DNA of 32,500 bases from Actinidia chinensis (GCA_009663005.1 CM018889.1:6717512-6750011); one strand, 5' to 3'. Shown: positions 20,781 to 32,431, counted from the first letter of the stretch. The notes: generated by a model not told the origin, from the sequence alone. Numbers and translations are program-made.

Positions 20781-22283
20781 AGACCCTATCTTTTGACCAC
20801 TGAATGCTCCACTATTGGCATAGTCCTCTATCAACAGACTTATTTAAGTAAAAGTCATGAACCTTACCTTTGTCTTTTACTTTAAGTTTATAATGTAAAA
20901 AGAAAAAGATCCCCCTTTAGATTAATAAAAAATATTAAAAAAATATAATTCTCATTTTTTCTCTCAAATAAAAGTAAAACTTCAGTTTTAGTACAAAAAC
21001 AGTTTTCGACAATTAATTTTATAAAGGATTCTTCTTGCGATGAGGATATACCTTGTAATAAGAATTCCATAAAATTAGTTTTGGACTATTCAATGTATAA
21101 AAAATAATTACTGCAAAAATAATTTGAAAGAGAAAATAATTATTTTAAATAGTTATTTTTCCACAATTAGCCAAATTTGACAAAAAAATAATTTTTAAGA
21201 AAACTTATCATGTAAATCTCTTTTGAAAAGTCTCGCATTCACCATGCACTTATTCAAACATTAGTCTATAATACTAATCATTGAAATGGAATGAAAAATA
21301 TAAGAATTGACTCGAGAAGAAAACTCTATTAAAGAAACACAAATGGACACGTGTTTGCAATATCACGTGAATAAAGTAAGTAACATTATCTCTTTTAAAA
21401 GTATAGTAGATTATTGTTTCTACGTATGATATATGCCATGAAATTGTGTTTTGACATGAGAAACAAAACCATGGATTGATATGAACTTTTGGAAATAATT
21501 TTATATGTATTGCCTATGCACCTCATATTTCTCTATACCTTCGGGAAGGTGACTTGGGCCGGCGCACCTCCCCCTTACAGGGCGTGGAATTTATTTAAAC
21601 CGACTAAGTTACGGGTGGTCATAATGCATACTATATATTTTCAAGAACATGTTAAATCAGATATAGTCAAACCACATGTAACCATGAACTTTATGAACTG
21701 TTATTTCGGAAAGAGCAAATATTTTCTCTTACACTACGTTATGGTATACAAGCATACTATGATATTTTTTATCTTCAATAATGATATCAAATCTATGATA
21801 GAGATATGGATATACGATAAGCAATCATGCTTAGGAATATTATTTTTGGCAATGAACAAAGGAAAGAATGTGGAGTAGCGTGAGGTAACCGTCTTTTGCT
21901 GTTACCACGTGCTTCATGTTGTAATTTCAATGAAGGATGAATTTTTTAAGATATACTATGTTAGTATATGTAATACGAACAACGAACTTATGTTATCTGG
22001 AATGTCCAAGGTTTTTTGAACATGTAAATGTATGCTGTAATGATAAGACAATTATAATTTCTCTACCGTTATGGACACATGTTGATGAATAAATATATTT
22101 TAAATATTTATTCTCTTTTTACTCTAAAACATTCTTTTTGCTCTAAAACATTCTTTATGTTTCGCTTCCACAAAATAATATACATGTTTTGTAACTCATA
22201 AGGAAAAATACTTTATGAAGGATTTTATCCCAATGTGCCATCACCCGTGCCACGTGGAGCCATGGGGGTCGGGGGATGTCACA

Positions 22284-22288
22284 ACAAT
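22284..22288. repeat. Target-site duplication ACAAT (right)
   Basis: Exact copy of 19652-19656 immediately after the LTR end GTCACA. Confidence 0.85.
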
Positions 22289-23380
22289 CACTAACCAAGA
22301 AGTGACCAAAGTAACCCACTTCTTCTTCTTGTTTCGCAGCATAAAGAATAAACAATTGCGTAGGGTTATAAAGGAGAAGGAAGATCGGGATTTTGGCGGG
22401 AGAAGATTGAGATTTTGGCACGAAATGGATCCATGTTTCCCCTCTAAAACGCTGAGGCTATAAGAGGGACTAGGTCAACGTCCACGTGTGCACTTCTGTC
22501 AATAATTTTGATGGGAATTAACGGCGGGGATTGAATTGATGACTATTTAAAAATGTAAGGTGTTTAATTGTTATTTTAAAAAAAAACAACTGTGTATAAG
22601 ATATTTGGATAAAAGTTTATAGAAAATTTTAATTTTTTTCCTTTTTGTTATAATAACATGTATTTGATATATTTAATTTTAAGTAATAAGGGATTAATAT
22701 TCAATATTGCACCTTTATCGCTACTTTCAAAAATATTTATAATCAAATTTAGGAGATAATTTTTGGAAACCCAATAAGGTTTATGCTTTGACTTTAAGAA
22801 ATGGACAAGCCTTTTATGATATCCTGCAATGAAAAAATACACAAACTAATTGGATGGAGGGAGAAAATAATTTATATGTTACAGCCAACCTTCAACCATA
22901 ACACGTCATAATCACCTTGTTGGGTGCTTGGGTTTACCTAAACACTTGGCATAATTTGATAGGCCGTAAATACAAGAGGTCACCAAAGTAGGTTGTAGAG
23001 ATCTGACTTATTGTTTAGTACGGTTTCTTATGTGGCAAGGCAAGTGGGGCTTATTGCTAGAATGCTAAGATGGCATAACGAGCTGATGAGGCATGTCAGC
23101 TTCTAAGGGAGTTGAAATGATATTTATGTTGCAACTGAGTGATAATGAGCCATGACTTGCTGATACGGTTTATTTGAACCCATTTGCCATAGTAAAATAT
23201 AGATAAGAACCACCCTTGAGAGATAAAAAGCCAAGGTGGTCTCACACAATAAATATCTAAAAAAAGCTAAAAATAAGGTGAGTACAACTATGGTTGCGTA
23301 ACTCTGGATAGAAAATCAAAATAAAACTTGGGAGTTGAAGTGGTCTGTGCTGAACGAACATTGAATAGTAAATCCAAAAA
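22289..23380. other. Unassigned intergenic DNA
   Basis: I recognise no gene, LTR end or RNA here. 22600-22860 is AT-rich. Short overlapping frames at 22155-22463 on both strands lack any family resemblance and use no recognisable motif. It could hold older, more decayed repeats. Confidence 0.5.
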
Positions 23381-25014
23381 TGTCACACCCTGAGTTTTTA
23401 TAAAAAGATAAATTAATAATTCTTTAATAATTAAATAAATAAATCTAGAGGATGGTCCGATAATAAAAAAAAAACTAGAGGATGGTCCTACCTAGAGAAA
23501 TATAAACAATTTTAGAATAGTAGGGTTCTGTACGGAATATTTCTAAAACTATCATAATAAACTTATAAAAATCAAATTCTTAATGACGTCATACCCAACA
23601 AACAAGCATTACAAATTTAAATAAAGTAACTAGATCTAAAGGCTAAGTAAGTTTACAACCATATTAATATAATTAAAATCTATAATTACATTGCCCAAAA
23701 TAAAGGATGATACAGAAAAATAATATGTAATTATCAAAATGACTTTTCTGAATATACATTCAATCATGATACAAAATGAATGTCATTTACATCATGCAAT
23801 CATCAAAATAGAAATAATTCCTCAATGTTCTTTACCTATATCTGAAAAATATTTGTAATAACAGGATGAATATATAACTCAACAAAAAAATATTCTACTA
23901 TATTTAAATACATACGCAGTGGCATGTGTAAATGTAGTGGTACATATTCATGCATGATGCCATATAAAATAATTAACACAACAAATTTCAAACTAAATAA
24001 TTCTACTTTTTTTATTCCTCCATTTAGAGTAATACCACAACAACAGTAATCCAATAATATAAATAATATCTACAACATATTAAGAATTTGGGTAAGTACT
24101 TCCTCTGCCTCCGTCCGTTGGCGATAGACAAATAAATACTGCGATTTTTCAATCAAGATTGGAGGACCCCGAGATCATTGGGCCAAAGTCTCAATTGTTT
24201 GCAAGAACAAAACCCTGCCTATACGCCCTAAAATTATATTTTTCTCTATCAATTTTCTTTCATCAATAACATTTCTATACATCATGTAAACTAGGGTTTT
24301 CACTCACATCATCCTCAATAATCATATCCAAACTAACTACATGCTCATTTAATATCTAATTAACAAGAAATTAAATTTTTATAATATTAACTCCATGAAA
24401 CTAACAACAATACTTTAAAATTTAATAGGAATAAAAGATATAAATTAGATTCTTTAATAAATAGACATTTAAATAGAGTAAATAAATTTCTACCAAATAA
24501 GGAAGATAAACAACCCTAGTTTTTGCTAATTTGTTCCAAATAATAGGATCCTTTGATTTTTGAGAAGGGCTTGAAGAATCTCACACTTTATATCTCCAAA
24601 CATTATCAAAAATGGTTATTGAAAGAAAAAGGGAAAAAAATAAAAGCAAAACACAATAAGAGCATTCGATGTAGCAGATGAGAAGAAGAAAAACAGCAGC
24701 AGCAGCAGAAGAAAAATGTGTTCTTTGTAGAATTAGGTGAAAAGGTAAAATACATATTGATAATTATATAGGTGACCTCTAGAGTTATATTTAATATCAT
24801 AATTAAATCTATAAACTTTATTTCTTCAAATTTAACCCACAACCAACCTAAAATAAAAATAACTATAATACACGAATATCTTTGGATCCATTACAATCAT
24901 ATGTGGGCCCTCAAACATACAACTCAATACCTACAATCTTAAATAATAATAATATTATGTAAAAAATATAATTAAATAATTATATAAATGATAAAAATTA
25001 CTTGAGTCATCACA
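23381..25014 (-). mobile_element. LTR, family D (gypsy-type), probably solo
   Basis: In plus coordinates it runs from TGTCACACCCTGAG to GAGTCATCACA; in minus sense it begins TGTGATGACTCAAG and ends CTCAGGGTGTGACA, a standard TG...CA gypsy-type LTR plan, 1634 bp. No coding motif, PBS or PPT inside. It differs from the other families apart from a CTCGGGGTCCTCC stretch (minus strand, about 24174-24160) reminiscent of 9881-9900. A CAG microsatellite lies at 24694-24708. Flanks AAAAA and GAACA are not a convincing duplication, so left-flank damage or a wrong border is possible. Confidence 0.6.
24694..24708. repeat. Microsatellite (CAG)5
   Basis: Five CAG units inside the family D LTR. Confidence 0.85.
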
Positions 25015-25019
25015 GAACA
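25015..25019. repeat. Target-site duplication GAACA (left)
   Basis: Five bases between the family D LTR end and the family A copy 2 start; partner GAATA at 27505-27509 differs at one base. Confidence 0.65.
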
Positions 25020-27504
25020 TGTGACGACCCACCCAACGCCCTCGAGGCTCCACGCGGCGCCGGGCGGCGTCACGCCCTTTACGTGGTCCTTTTTCCTTAT
25101 AAAAAATTTACTTTCTTTTCATGTGCGGAAGCAAAATGTGTATTTTCAATTTTGGAGTTAATAAAAATTTAGTATTAAATTCGTTCATTCAAAACACATG
25201 CTCATAACAGTAGAGAAATTGTACCTGTCTTAACAGTTGTATATAATTACATATATTACATATTCGAAAGGCCTCGGACATTCTGGTCAGGGTAAACAAC
25301 ATCAAATCTATTTTTCTTCTTACATGATGTGACATAATCTATCTTAAAGTTTACATTATCAACATGAACTTCAAAACGTGGGGTTTTCTCAATCTACTCC
25401 GCTTGCTCGTCTTGTTTCCTCAAACATTGTTAGAAACAATGTTCCTAAACATGATTGCTTAGCATATAACTATAATCTCTAACATAGATTTTGATATCAT
25501 ATCGAAAACAGAAAATACCATGATAGATGCGGATAACATAATGTAACATAGTGTAAGAGAAAACATTTGCTTTTTTTTTTCGAAATAAACTGTACAGAAA
25601 TTCATGCTTGTACATGTGTCTGCCTTAGTCGGGCATCTACATCTTAAATGGACCATCTTTGTATAGTCAACATATTCTTGAACATAATGATGCATTTTAA
25701 TCGCCCTCTCGTCTCTGTCTCCCTTATCATAACAGATCACACCTCTTTAGGTCCAGTTGCGTTGACGCCAGAATACCTGCCCGAAAGGTAAAAAAACCAT
25801 GAGTACATAGGGCATATATTAAAAACTTTTTTGAAAGTTCTTATCTAAGTCTGGATTTGATTGATACATAAGACATAATTTCATGCATATATCGTCGCAT
25901 AAAAAGTATTTACCTACTTTAGAGATTAAATGTTACTACTTACATTGCTTGCGTAGGTATTACGTTTTACTCTCGTTCCTCGTGTTTCTTAAGTTAGGAG
26001 TCGGATTTATTCTTATATGTTTCATTTTTGACATAATTAGTATTAAGACATTTCACTTAATGGGTTTATAATATAATTAAGTTTTATTTACCAAATACTG
26101 CCTACTAATGGGTGTTTGGTTGTTCAAAATTGGGTACTTGTTCAAGCCTCAAAACCGATTGAAAAAAATATTCAACTGATTGAGAAAAAATTCAACCGGT
26201 TCGAGAGAAAATGTGGCACGTCGGTGCATGATCAGTAGCTAAAAAAAAAGAAAAAAAAAAAAAAATCAACCAGTTGAGAAAAAAGTATTAAACCATGGAG
26301 CATGATTAGTAACTTAAAAAAAGTTTCACTCGGTTGAGGAAAAAAGTGTTCAAAAAACCGGTTGGGGTATGATCAGGTATTTAAATTACTTTTCATACCG
26401 GTTGAGAAAAAAGATCAACGCCTTGGAACTAGGGAAAAACCAGACTCGATTTTCTTGCAAAATTTCGAAGCTTGTTTTTAAAAAGCCATAAAACATTGGT
26501 TGGAAAAATACTATTTGAATCAAACTTGTAGGTATTTAAAATAGGCTCTATCCCTACGATACGAATCAAATGCAAAAGGGGTTTTCGTATGAGAAGTTTG
26601 GTTAAAAGATGAACATTGGTTTTTTAAAACAAAAACATATCGTAAATTTGTTTGACTCTTGATCTTAAAACATAACGTCTTCGTGCCGTTTTTTAAACAT
26701 AATTCTTTAACTTTAATTAGGATGAGCACATCACTCACTCCTATAGCATTAAAACTTCTTAAATGAAAAATACGTAAAGAGATAAGAAATACTCATGATG
26801 TTACCAGGCAAGAAAAAAAGCTCTCGTGAACTAAAAAATTCAGATCTCGTGCTCTTCGTTCTTCTTATCCCCTTCCTTTTCTCTTAACCTTTCATTCTCT
26901 TTTCCTCTCTTTCTTTTTTCTCTCTTTCTCTCTATTCTACCTCTCTTCTCTCTCTCTCCTCTTCTCTCATTCTTCTTCTCCTCTTCTTCTCCCTCTTCTC
27001 TAGGGTGGAGTGGTTCTTTGCTTTCCTCAAAAATAACCTCCCCCATCTTCTTATAGGTTTCTTCTTCTCTTCTTCTTCTTCTCTCTCTTTAATCCTCTCT
27101 CTCTATGTGAAGAGTCCCAGCTAACATGTTTAGGGATAGTGATGATTGGTAGGGGAGTGGGTGGGTGAATTGAGGGTGAGTTTGGGACTTTTGGGGCTTA
27201 TGTGGTTATTTCTCAAATACTCTTGGGGTGAGTCACACTACCATTGGTCCCTATTGGACCTACATAGGTCTGTCTGCATACTTAATACGTGTCAATTTTT
27301 CTGTTATACTTTAAACAATAAAATCTTTTTGTGTACAAATTTATATTTTCATAAAAAATTTTGAAAAATCATATTTAATACTTAGAATTAACATACATAA
27401 ATTCACATAAATAACATGTATTGTAACCTATTTGTGTATTTATTATAAAATTTATGTTATCTCTATATAGTAATTAGATATTTTCAAATTCCGGGATGTT
27501 AACA
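25020..27504 (-). mobile_element. Solo LTR, family A copy 2
   Basis: 2485 bp. In minus sense it starts TGTTAACATCCCGGAATTTG and ends GGGTGGGTCGTCACA. It carries the same ordered parts as 19657-22283 and 28073-29980: GACTCACCCC (minus, about 27231-27222), GA-rich leader (27110-26840), CCGGTTGA array (26420-26120), the ACCTTTCGGGCAGGT hairpin (25789-25775) and TAAGCAATCATG (about 25462-25451). It resembles the 28073 copy more than the 19657 copy. Near-perfect duplication GAACA/GAATA. No internal domains. A 68-codon Glu/Arg-rich frame is a by-product of the GA-rich leader. Confidence 0.85.
26120..26420. repeat. Irregular array of AACCGGTTGA motifs
   Basis: Plus-strand words AACCGATTGA, AACTGATTGA, AACCGGTTCGA, AACCAGTTGA, CTCGGTTGA, AACCGGTTGG and ACCGGTTGAG recur at irregular 20-70 bp spacing, most followed by a run of A. 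The core AACCGGTT is self-complementary. Confidence 0.75.
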
Positions 27505-27509
27505 GAATA
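27505..27509. repeat. Target-site duplication GAATA (right)
   Basis: Follows the LTR end directly; four of five bases match GAACA at 25015-25019. Confidence 0.65.
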
Positions 27510-28072
27510 AACCTAGTCAGTCTCTGAGTAAAATAATTTATATAATGTGGCTACAGTTTTATATTTTATGATGGATAAATGTGTCAAAGAGTAAAAGGGA
27601 ATGTTCATAGTATTTGAGCGAGGAATAAAAGCATGAGAGCAGGGTAGTAAAGGAGCTTTAATGAAGTTTTTGGTGTGTTTAGCTAGAAAGTGATGAGGGA
27701 ATGAAGATGAAGAAGCTGCAATATATAGAAGATTAGGTTAAATAGAGGTAGACACCTATTTAAAGAATTAAGTGGAAGGATTGGCCGTGAAAGAGTTGTA
27801 CAAGTCTTGCCAAATAAGAAAACAAACATCTTTCCTTAAATAGTGAAGTTCAACAATGTGACAGATTGTCACAAGCTGATTGAAGCGACTGTTAAAAAAA
27901 AGCTTGTTTTGCACTTAACCATGAATATTTTGACACCTATTAGGATGAGACCTAACCTAGATGTTCAACCATTGGCTAAAAGAATGCTCACAAGATAACC
28001 AACTCATTGTCTAATGGATTTTTAGATGGAAAGTGGTGCAAGTGGGTCATTTGGGCATTTCCTTGCCTTCCA
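27510..28072. other. Unassigned intergenic DNA
   Basis: Moderately AT-rich, no long frame on either strand and no motif I recognise. It lies between two copies of the family A LTR in opposite orientation. Confidence 0.5.
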
Positions 28073-29980
28073 AATTACATCCCCTAAGGTAAGGTAAGAT
28101 ACAAAAAATTAGGAATATTTAATTAAGCAATTTAAATATAAAATAGGAACAATAAATTACGAAATATGTAAAATATAGGTTAATTAAATAATATTAATGT
28201 ATGTTATATTCCAAGTATTAATTATAATTTTTAAAGATATTTTACAAAATCATAAATTCATACCGAAAAGATTTTCTGTTAAAACGTAATGAAAAATGGA
28301 CACGTATTAAGCATGCATGACAGACCTATGTAAATCACTAGGGACACATGGTAGTATGACTCACCCCAAGAGTCATTGTGATTCAATCACCCATGCCCCA
28401 AAAGTCAAATCTTCTCCACCTATGTCACCTAAATCCAATCCATCCAACACCCCAACCATGCCTTTCCCAGCATTTCAGTTGGGACTTATACCCACTTTAT
28501 ATCCTAACCATTTTGCTGGTACGTTTGACTATATTATAGAGAGAGAGAGAAGAGGAATAGACTCTCCTCTCCCCTTCTCTCCCTCTCCTCTCCTAAGAAG
28601 AAATAAAAGATCACTAAGAATATAGAACTATAAAGGTAATTCTTAGTGAACCAAACCATTTTCACGAGGTAACACGAATCTTCCTTATTTATTGTACGTA
28701 TTTTGATTTTAGAAGGGACTAAGGTCTCTATGATTGAGTGATATTACTCTATCCTAGTTAAATTACGAAAGATGTGAAAATACACACGAGAACGTCATTT
28801 TAGGATCAAGTGTCAAACCAAAGTTATGCCATGTTTTTTTTATTTGTCCAACTATTATTAGTATTTTGGCCCCAAAAACTCCCTCATACAAAAACCTTTT
28901 GAGTTGATTCAAAGTTTGTAGAAAACTACTTCAAATATCTACAAGTTTGCTTAAATAGCATTTTCAATTCAAATATTAGGTGGCCTAAAATAGGCTTGGA
29001 ATCCAGCTAGAAAAGCTGAGTTCTCGGTTTTTCCAGTTGAACGGGTTGAACTTTTTTTTTCTGACCAATGGAATATATATGTTTACGATATTGGACCATA
29101 CGACCGGTTGAACATTTTTCAAGCATTTGAATTTTTCTCAACTGTGAACCATTTTCTCCAACAGTAAGGCTTTTATAGAACAACAGTTTTGAACAAAAAC
29201 GAACACCCACGGTTAGCCTAGTTCACTGATAAAATAAACTTAATTATATCGTAAACACTTAAGAAATGTTCTTAATATATAATGACAATAACTGAATGTA
29301 TTATAGGAAATTCAATCCGACTATATTTAAAAACACGACGAACAAGAGTATGCAATACCTACGGCCGCAAGCAATGTAATAAACATTAAGATTCTAAAGT
29401 AGAGAAATTACTCTTTTATACTACAATATATGCATTGAAATTATGTTATGTTTACAAATTCAAATTATGGTAAGAATCTTTGAAAAGATTTTGTATGTAT
29501 ATTCCTAGTAACACTTCATGTTTCTACCTTTCGGGAAGGTATTCGGCGTCGACGGACCGACCTACGGGTGTGGATAAAATGATACCACCCCTGATAAGGG
29601 TAGACGGTCATATGATAATGTATATTTCAAGAATTATGTTGACTATACCAGTGGTAGTTTATGACGGTATGATCCCAACTAAAGGCACGCACATGTATGT
29701 ACAAGCATGAATTTGAACAAAGTTATTCGAAAGAGCAAATATTTTTCTTACGCTATGTTACGTATATTATACGCATCTACATGGTATTGTAATATTTTCG
29801 ATATGTATATCAAAACCTATATTAGAGATTATGATTATACGATAAGCAATCATGATTGAATATTGTTCTAACAATATTACGGAAAACAAAGACAAGCAGT
29901 AGAGTAGATCGATAGGACCTCACGTTTTGAAGTCAGTTGATAATGTAAACTGTAAGATAAAGTACGCGATGTTATGTGAT
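28073..29980 (+). mobile_element. LTR, family A copy 3, 3'-truncated
   Basis: Matches the minus strand of 27504-25330 part by part: ATTACATCCCC start, GGACACGTATTAAGCATGCA (28298-28317), GACTCACCCC (28357-28366), TATA-like TATATTATAG before a GAGA leader (28529-28550), CCGGTTGA motifs (about 29033-29160), the TACCTTTCGGGAAGGTA hairpin (29525-29541), GATAAGCAATCATG (29840-29853) and CACGTTTTGAAGT. Homology stops near 29980, where a different LTR begins, so the last 300 bp are missing. The expected TG start is mutated. Confidence 0.8.
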
Positions 29981-30384
29981 TCGCTCCAGAATGTGAATTC
30001 TTTACCGCAAGTGTACGGTCGTGAAATAGTTAAAAACTCGAAGACGAGCCATCGATCCACAGGGAACAGTTTGTTGAAGGGGACGACAAGAAGACTAAAA
30101 CACTACGATGCAATCTTAGCCAATCCTAATTATGATTCAAAATTAAAAATAAAAAAATATTAATGTTGGGATTTTGATGAGTTTAAAAACTAAATTTAAT
30201 TAAAAAGCAATAAAAAATGATTAACTTGATAGTAAAGAACTCAGAAGCGATCGATCCAGTCAACGAGTTTCTCGAATCCCAATGAGCCATAGATAACTCA
30301 AAAAACCCTTCGACTTTAATCTTGTGTCTCGAATTCGGAGGAAGATTTAAACTTAAAAACCAGAAATTCTACTTAATTCACCTG

Positions 30385-30560
30385 CAAATAAATCTGTTGT
30401 TATGATCAGGTAGTGATCATCGATCTGATCACAAAATATTATCAAACATATAGAGCTCCAGTTGCAAAAGTAAATAAATCTGGTTGTTTTAATCATGGTA
30501 GTGCTCCTCGATTCGATAACAAGGAATATTATCGAACATAATAGGACTCCCAAGTTTTCA
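30385..30560. repeat. Direct repeat, two ~87-bp units
   Basis: AAATAAATCTG...TATGATCAGGTAGTG...AATATTATCAAACATA...GAGCTCC is repeated from 30472 as AAATAAATCTGG...AATCATGGTAGTG...AATATTATCGAACATA...GGACTCC, with scattered changes. Confidence 0.8.
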
Positions 30561-31042
30561 ATAGATATTTAGATTGGTGAAGAAGAAAAAGAATAAAAAA
30601 ATTAGAAAGATCTAACAGGTGAAATATTTTGCCTGCATTATTCATCCTGATTCCGATTGACTTTCACTAATCGGATTCCAAGTAAAGAAAATGCCACTCC
30701 TGGTTGGAATAAACGAAAACAAAAATATTGAATGCATTCTGAAATTAATAACTAATCTAATGACAAAAAACATTAAAACGATTAAATTATTGCAAAAAAG
30801 AATGGAAAAAGAAAAACATGATTAATCGAACAACAATCATAAATTAATGAACCCAAACAAGACTTTAATGTAAAACTTATAAGAGTAGAAAGTATGGAAA
30901 CTTGAAAACTAAACGAAAAAGCTGAGAAAAACCCTAAAAATGACATCCCCTAATCAATCAAAAGATATAAAGGAGTATATATCGTCACCTTCCAAATTCG
31001 AGTCCTAAACGGATTAAGAAACTTCTTAGGTTTAGTCCCTTA

Positions 31043-31398
31043 GCGTTCGAATGCTCACTCACTTCCTTCTTCATAACAAACGCGTTCGAACGTTAATTAC
31101 AAACTTCTGATTTTATTACTTTTCCTGGCGTTCGGACGCATATTTTTTCTTTCCCATAAGGCGTTTCGAAACGCCTCGGCAAAATCCAATTTTCAAGTCT
31201 CGCACTTTTTTCGAACTGTAAGCAAGGGAGTTTCGAACGCTCCAATTTAACTCAACTCTCGCACTTTTCGAACTGTCAGCAGAGAGTTCGAACGCTCTTC
31301 AGCTTTTTCTCTGGCGTTCGAACGCTCAAATTCTTCTTGATCAGCGTTCGAACGTACTGTTATCGAGGATTCAGATTTTTTCATAGTGTTCGAACGCT
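31043..31398. repeat. Array of TTCGAA-centred palindromes
   Basis: Variants of GCGTTCGAACGC at 31043, 31082, 31128, 31161, about 31231, 31286, 31314, 31343 and 31386, plus two half-type TTTTCGAACTGT words (about 31207 and 31265). Spacing is irregular, 20-60 bp. Several are perfect or near-perfect inverted repeats of 10-14 bp (GCGTTTCGAAACGC at 31161-31174 is perfect). Confidence 0.85.
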
Positions 31399-31639
31399 CT
31401 ATTCCTCCTTCATTGCTGCCTTTCCTTTTGTTGTTTGAATATTGCCATTGTGTTTGCTTTCCTCCTCCACTTTCACGTCATCATACAAGCTTATTTCAAA
31501 GGAGATAATTTTTGAATGCTCAAAACGTTTTAACCCTAATAACTTAAATTCTAAAGATATTCGAGACAATTAATTCTGAAAAAAACTGACTATGCATCAC
31601 ATATATGCTCAAATAAGATGATTCTGATTTCACTGAGAA

Positions 31640-31700
31640 CACTAGGAAAAAAAAAAATTCCAGTCACACGCATAGGTTGCAACGCTTTTTTTTTCGACAA
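31640..31700 (+). mobile_element. Possible CACTA transposon end
   Basis: CACTAGGAAAAA followed by a T/A-rich and CG-containing stretch resembles the terminal repeat of plant CACTA (EnSpm) elements, which begin CACTA and a purine run. No partner end or transposase was seen in the window, so this may be chance. Confidence 0.2.
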
Positions 31701-32429
31701 TTGGGCTTCCATCAACTATGATCCTTTGACATAATAACAGCCGATAATCAAAATGAAATGAAGATAAAAATGAAATAAAAAATTTTGATAGTGCCTCAAT
31801 GAAAAAATAATTTTCAAATTTTAACAGCATGCACCGTCTTCTTTCTCCTATTACCTATGGGTAAAGCAACAATTTTATGGGCAGGAGTAGCAATTCCTAA
31901 GACATAGATTATAAAACATGGCCAACTGGTCCACTTCAATTAAAACCAAAGAGGCAAATCTTCTCTTAAATGAATATTTAATTGCTTAGTGGTAGGTTAC
32001 TCAACATGTGGAGGTCATCGAACATCTGAACCACCCCAGAACCCGCATTGCGGAAGCCTCATCAACTGCCCTCTTTCCTTGATAATCTTTGTTCTAATAT
32101 ATATATCGTTTCGCTTCCTATAGAAGTTTACGTAAATCTTTTGAGGGAAAAAGAAACCTCATCAATGCTTTCTATTTTGAAGATAAGTGTTGTGTTTATG
32201 ATTCACCAAGAATGTCACCAATGGAGAGTTCACTGATTTGGTGGTTTAAGTGAGCACATTCCACAACCAACAAAAAAAATCAATAAATTATCCCTATGAT
32301 GTATCAAACACAAACACAATATTTTTCATATTCACGAGATATCCTCCGTATTAAACCACGATTACAAACAGAAAGACTGAGCAGATTAATGTAAAAGAAG
32401 GCGTTTGGGCACGTTCGTAATTGAGGGAC

Positions 32430-32431
<2 letters not shown>
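31701..32431. other. Unassigned DNA at window end
   Basis: It holds no recognised domain. 32020-32240 is less AT-rich than its surroundings and has a 62-codon plus-strand frame (32048-32236) without family resemblance. It could be the edge of a host gene or another repeat. Confidence 0.4.

Larger units (their letters stand above)
19657..22283 (+). mobile_element. Solo LTR, family A copy 1 (gypsy-type)
   Basis: Begins TGTAAGATG and ends GGGGGATGTCACA, 2627 bp, bounded by a perfect 5-bp duplication. No PBS, PPT or protein domain inside, so it is a single LTR left by recombination between two LTRs. The order of parts matches 28073-29980 and the minus strand of 25020-27504: AT-rich start, GACTCACCCC block (19946-19955), GA-rich leader (20050-20110), a 65-bp repeat zone with CCGGTTGA motifs (20570-20780), the ACCTTCGGGAAGGT hairpin (21537-21550), GATAAGCAATCATG (21817-21830) and a GGAGCC...GTCACA end. 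A frame of 171 codons on the minus strand is incidental. Confidence 0.88.
29981..31640 (-). mobile_element. Probable Athila/Tat-type LTR (minus strand)
   Basis: In minus sense the left end reads ...CCCTGTGGATCGA (about 30065-30053), CGACCGTACACTTGCGGT (about 30023-30006), then CATTCTGGAGCGAATC. Many plant Athila/Tat 5' LTRs end with a 'ctgtggattcgac...gtgcacttgcgg' stretch followed by a TGGCGCC-type PBS; here the PBS-like part is degenerate. It contains an 87-bp duplication and the TTCGAA array. The right border is unsure; 31640 is where a CACTA-like end starts. No proteins. Confidence 0.5.

Noticed and set aside
22155..22463. Overlapping frames of 88 and 82 codons on both strands
   Set aside because: No family resemblance; partly inside the solo LTR end, so a real gene is unlikely.
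23376..25019. Target duplication for the family D LTR
   Set aside because: Flanks AAAAA and GAACA match at only three positions and one side is A-rich; not convincing.
26840..27046. 68-codon Glu/Arg/Lys-rich frame on the minus strand
   Set aside because: It is the translation of the GA-rich leader of a family A LTR; composition alone explains it.
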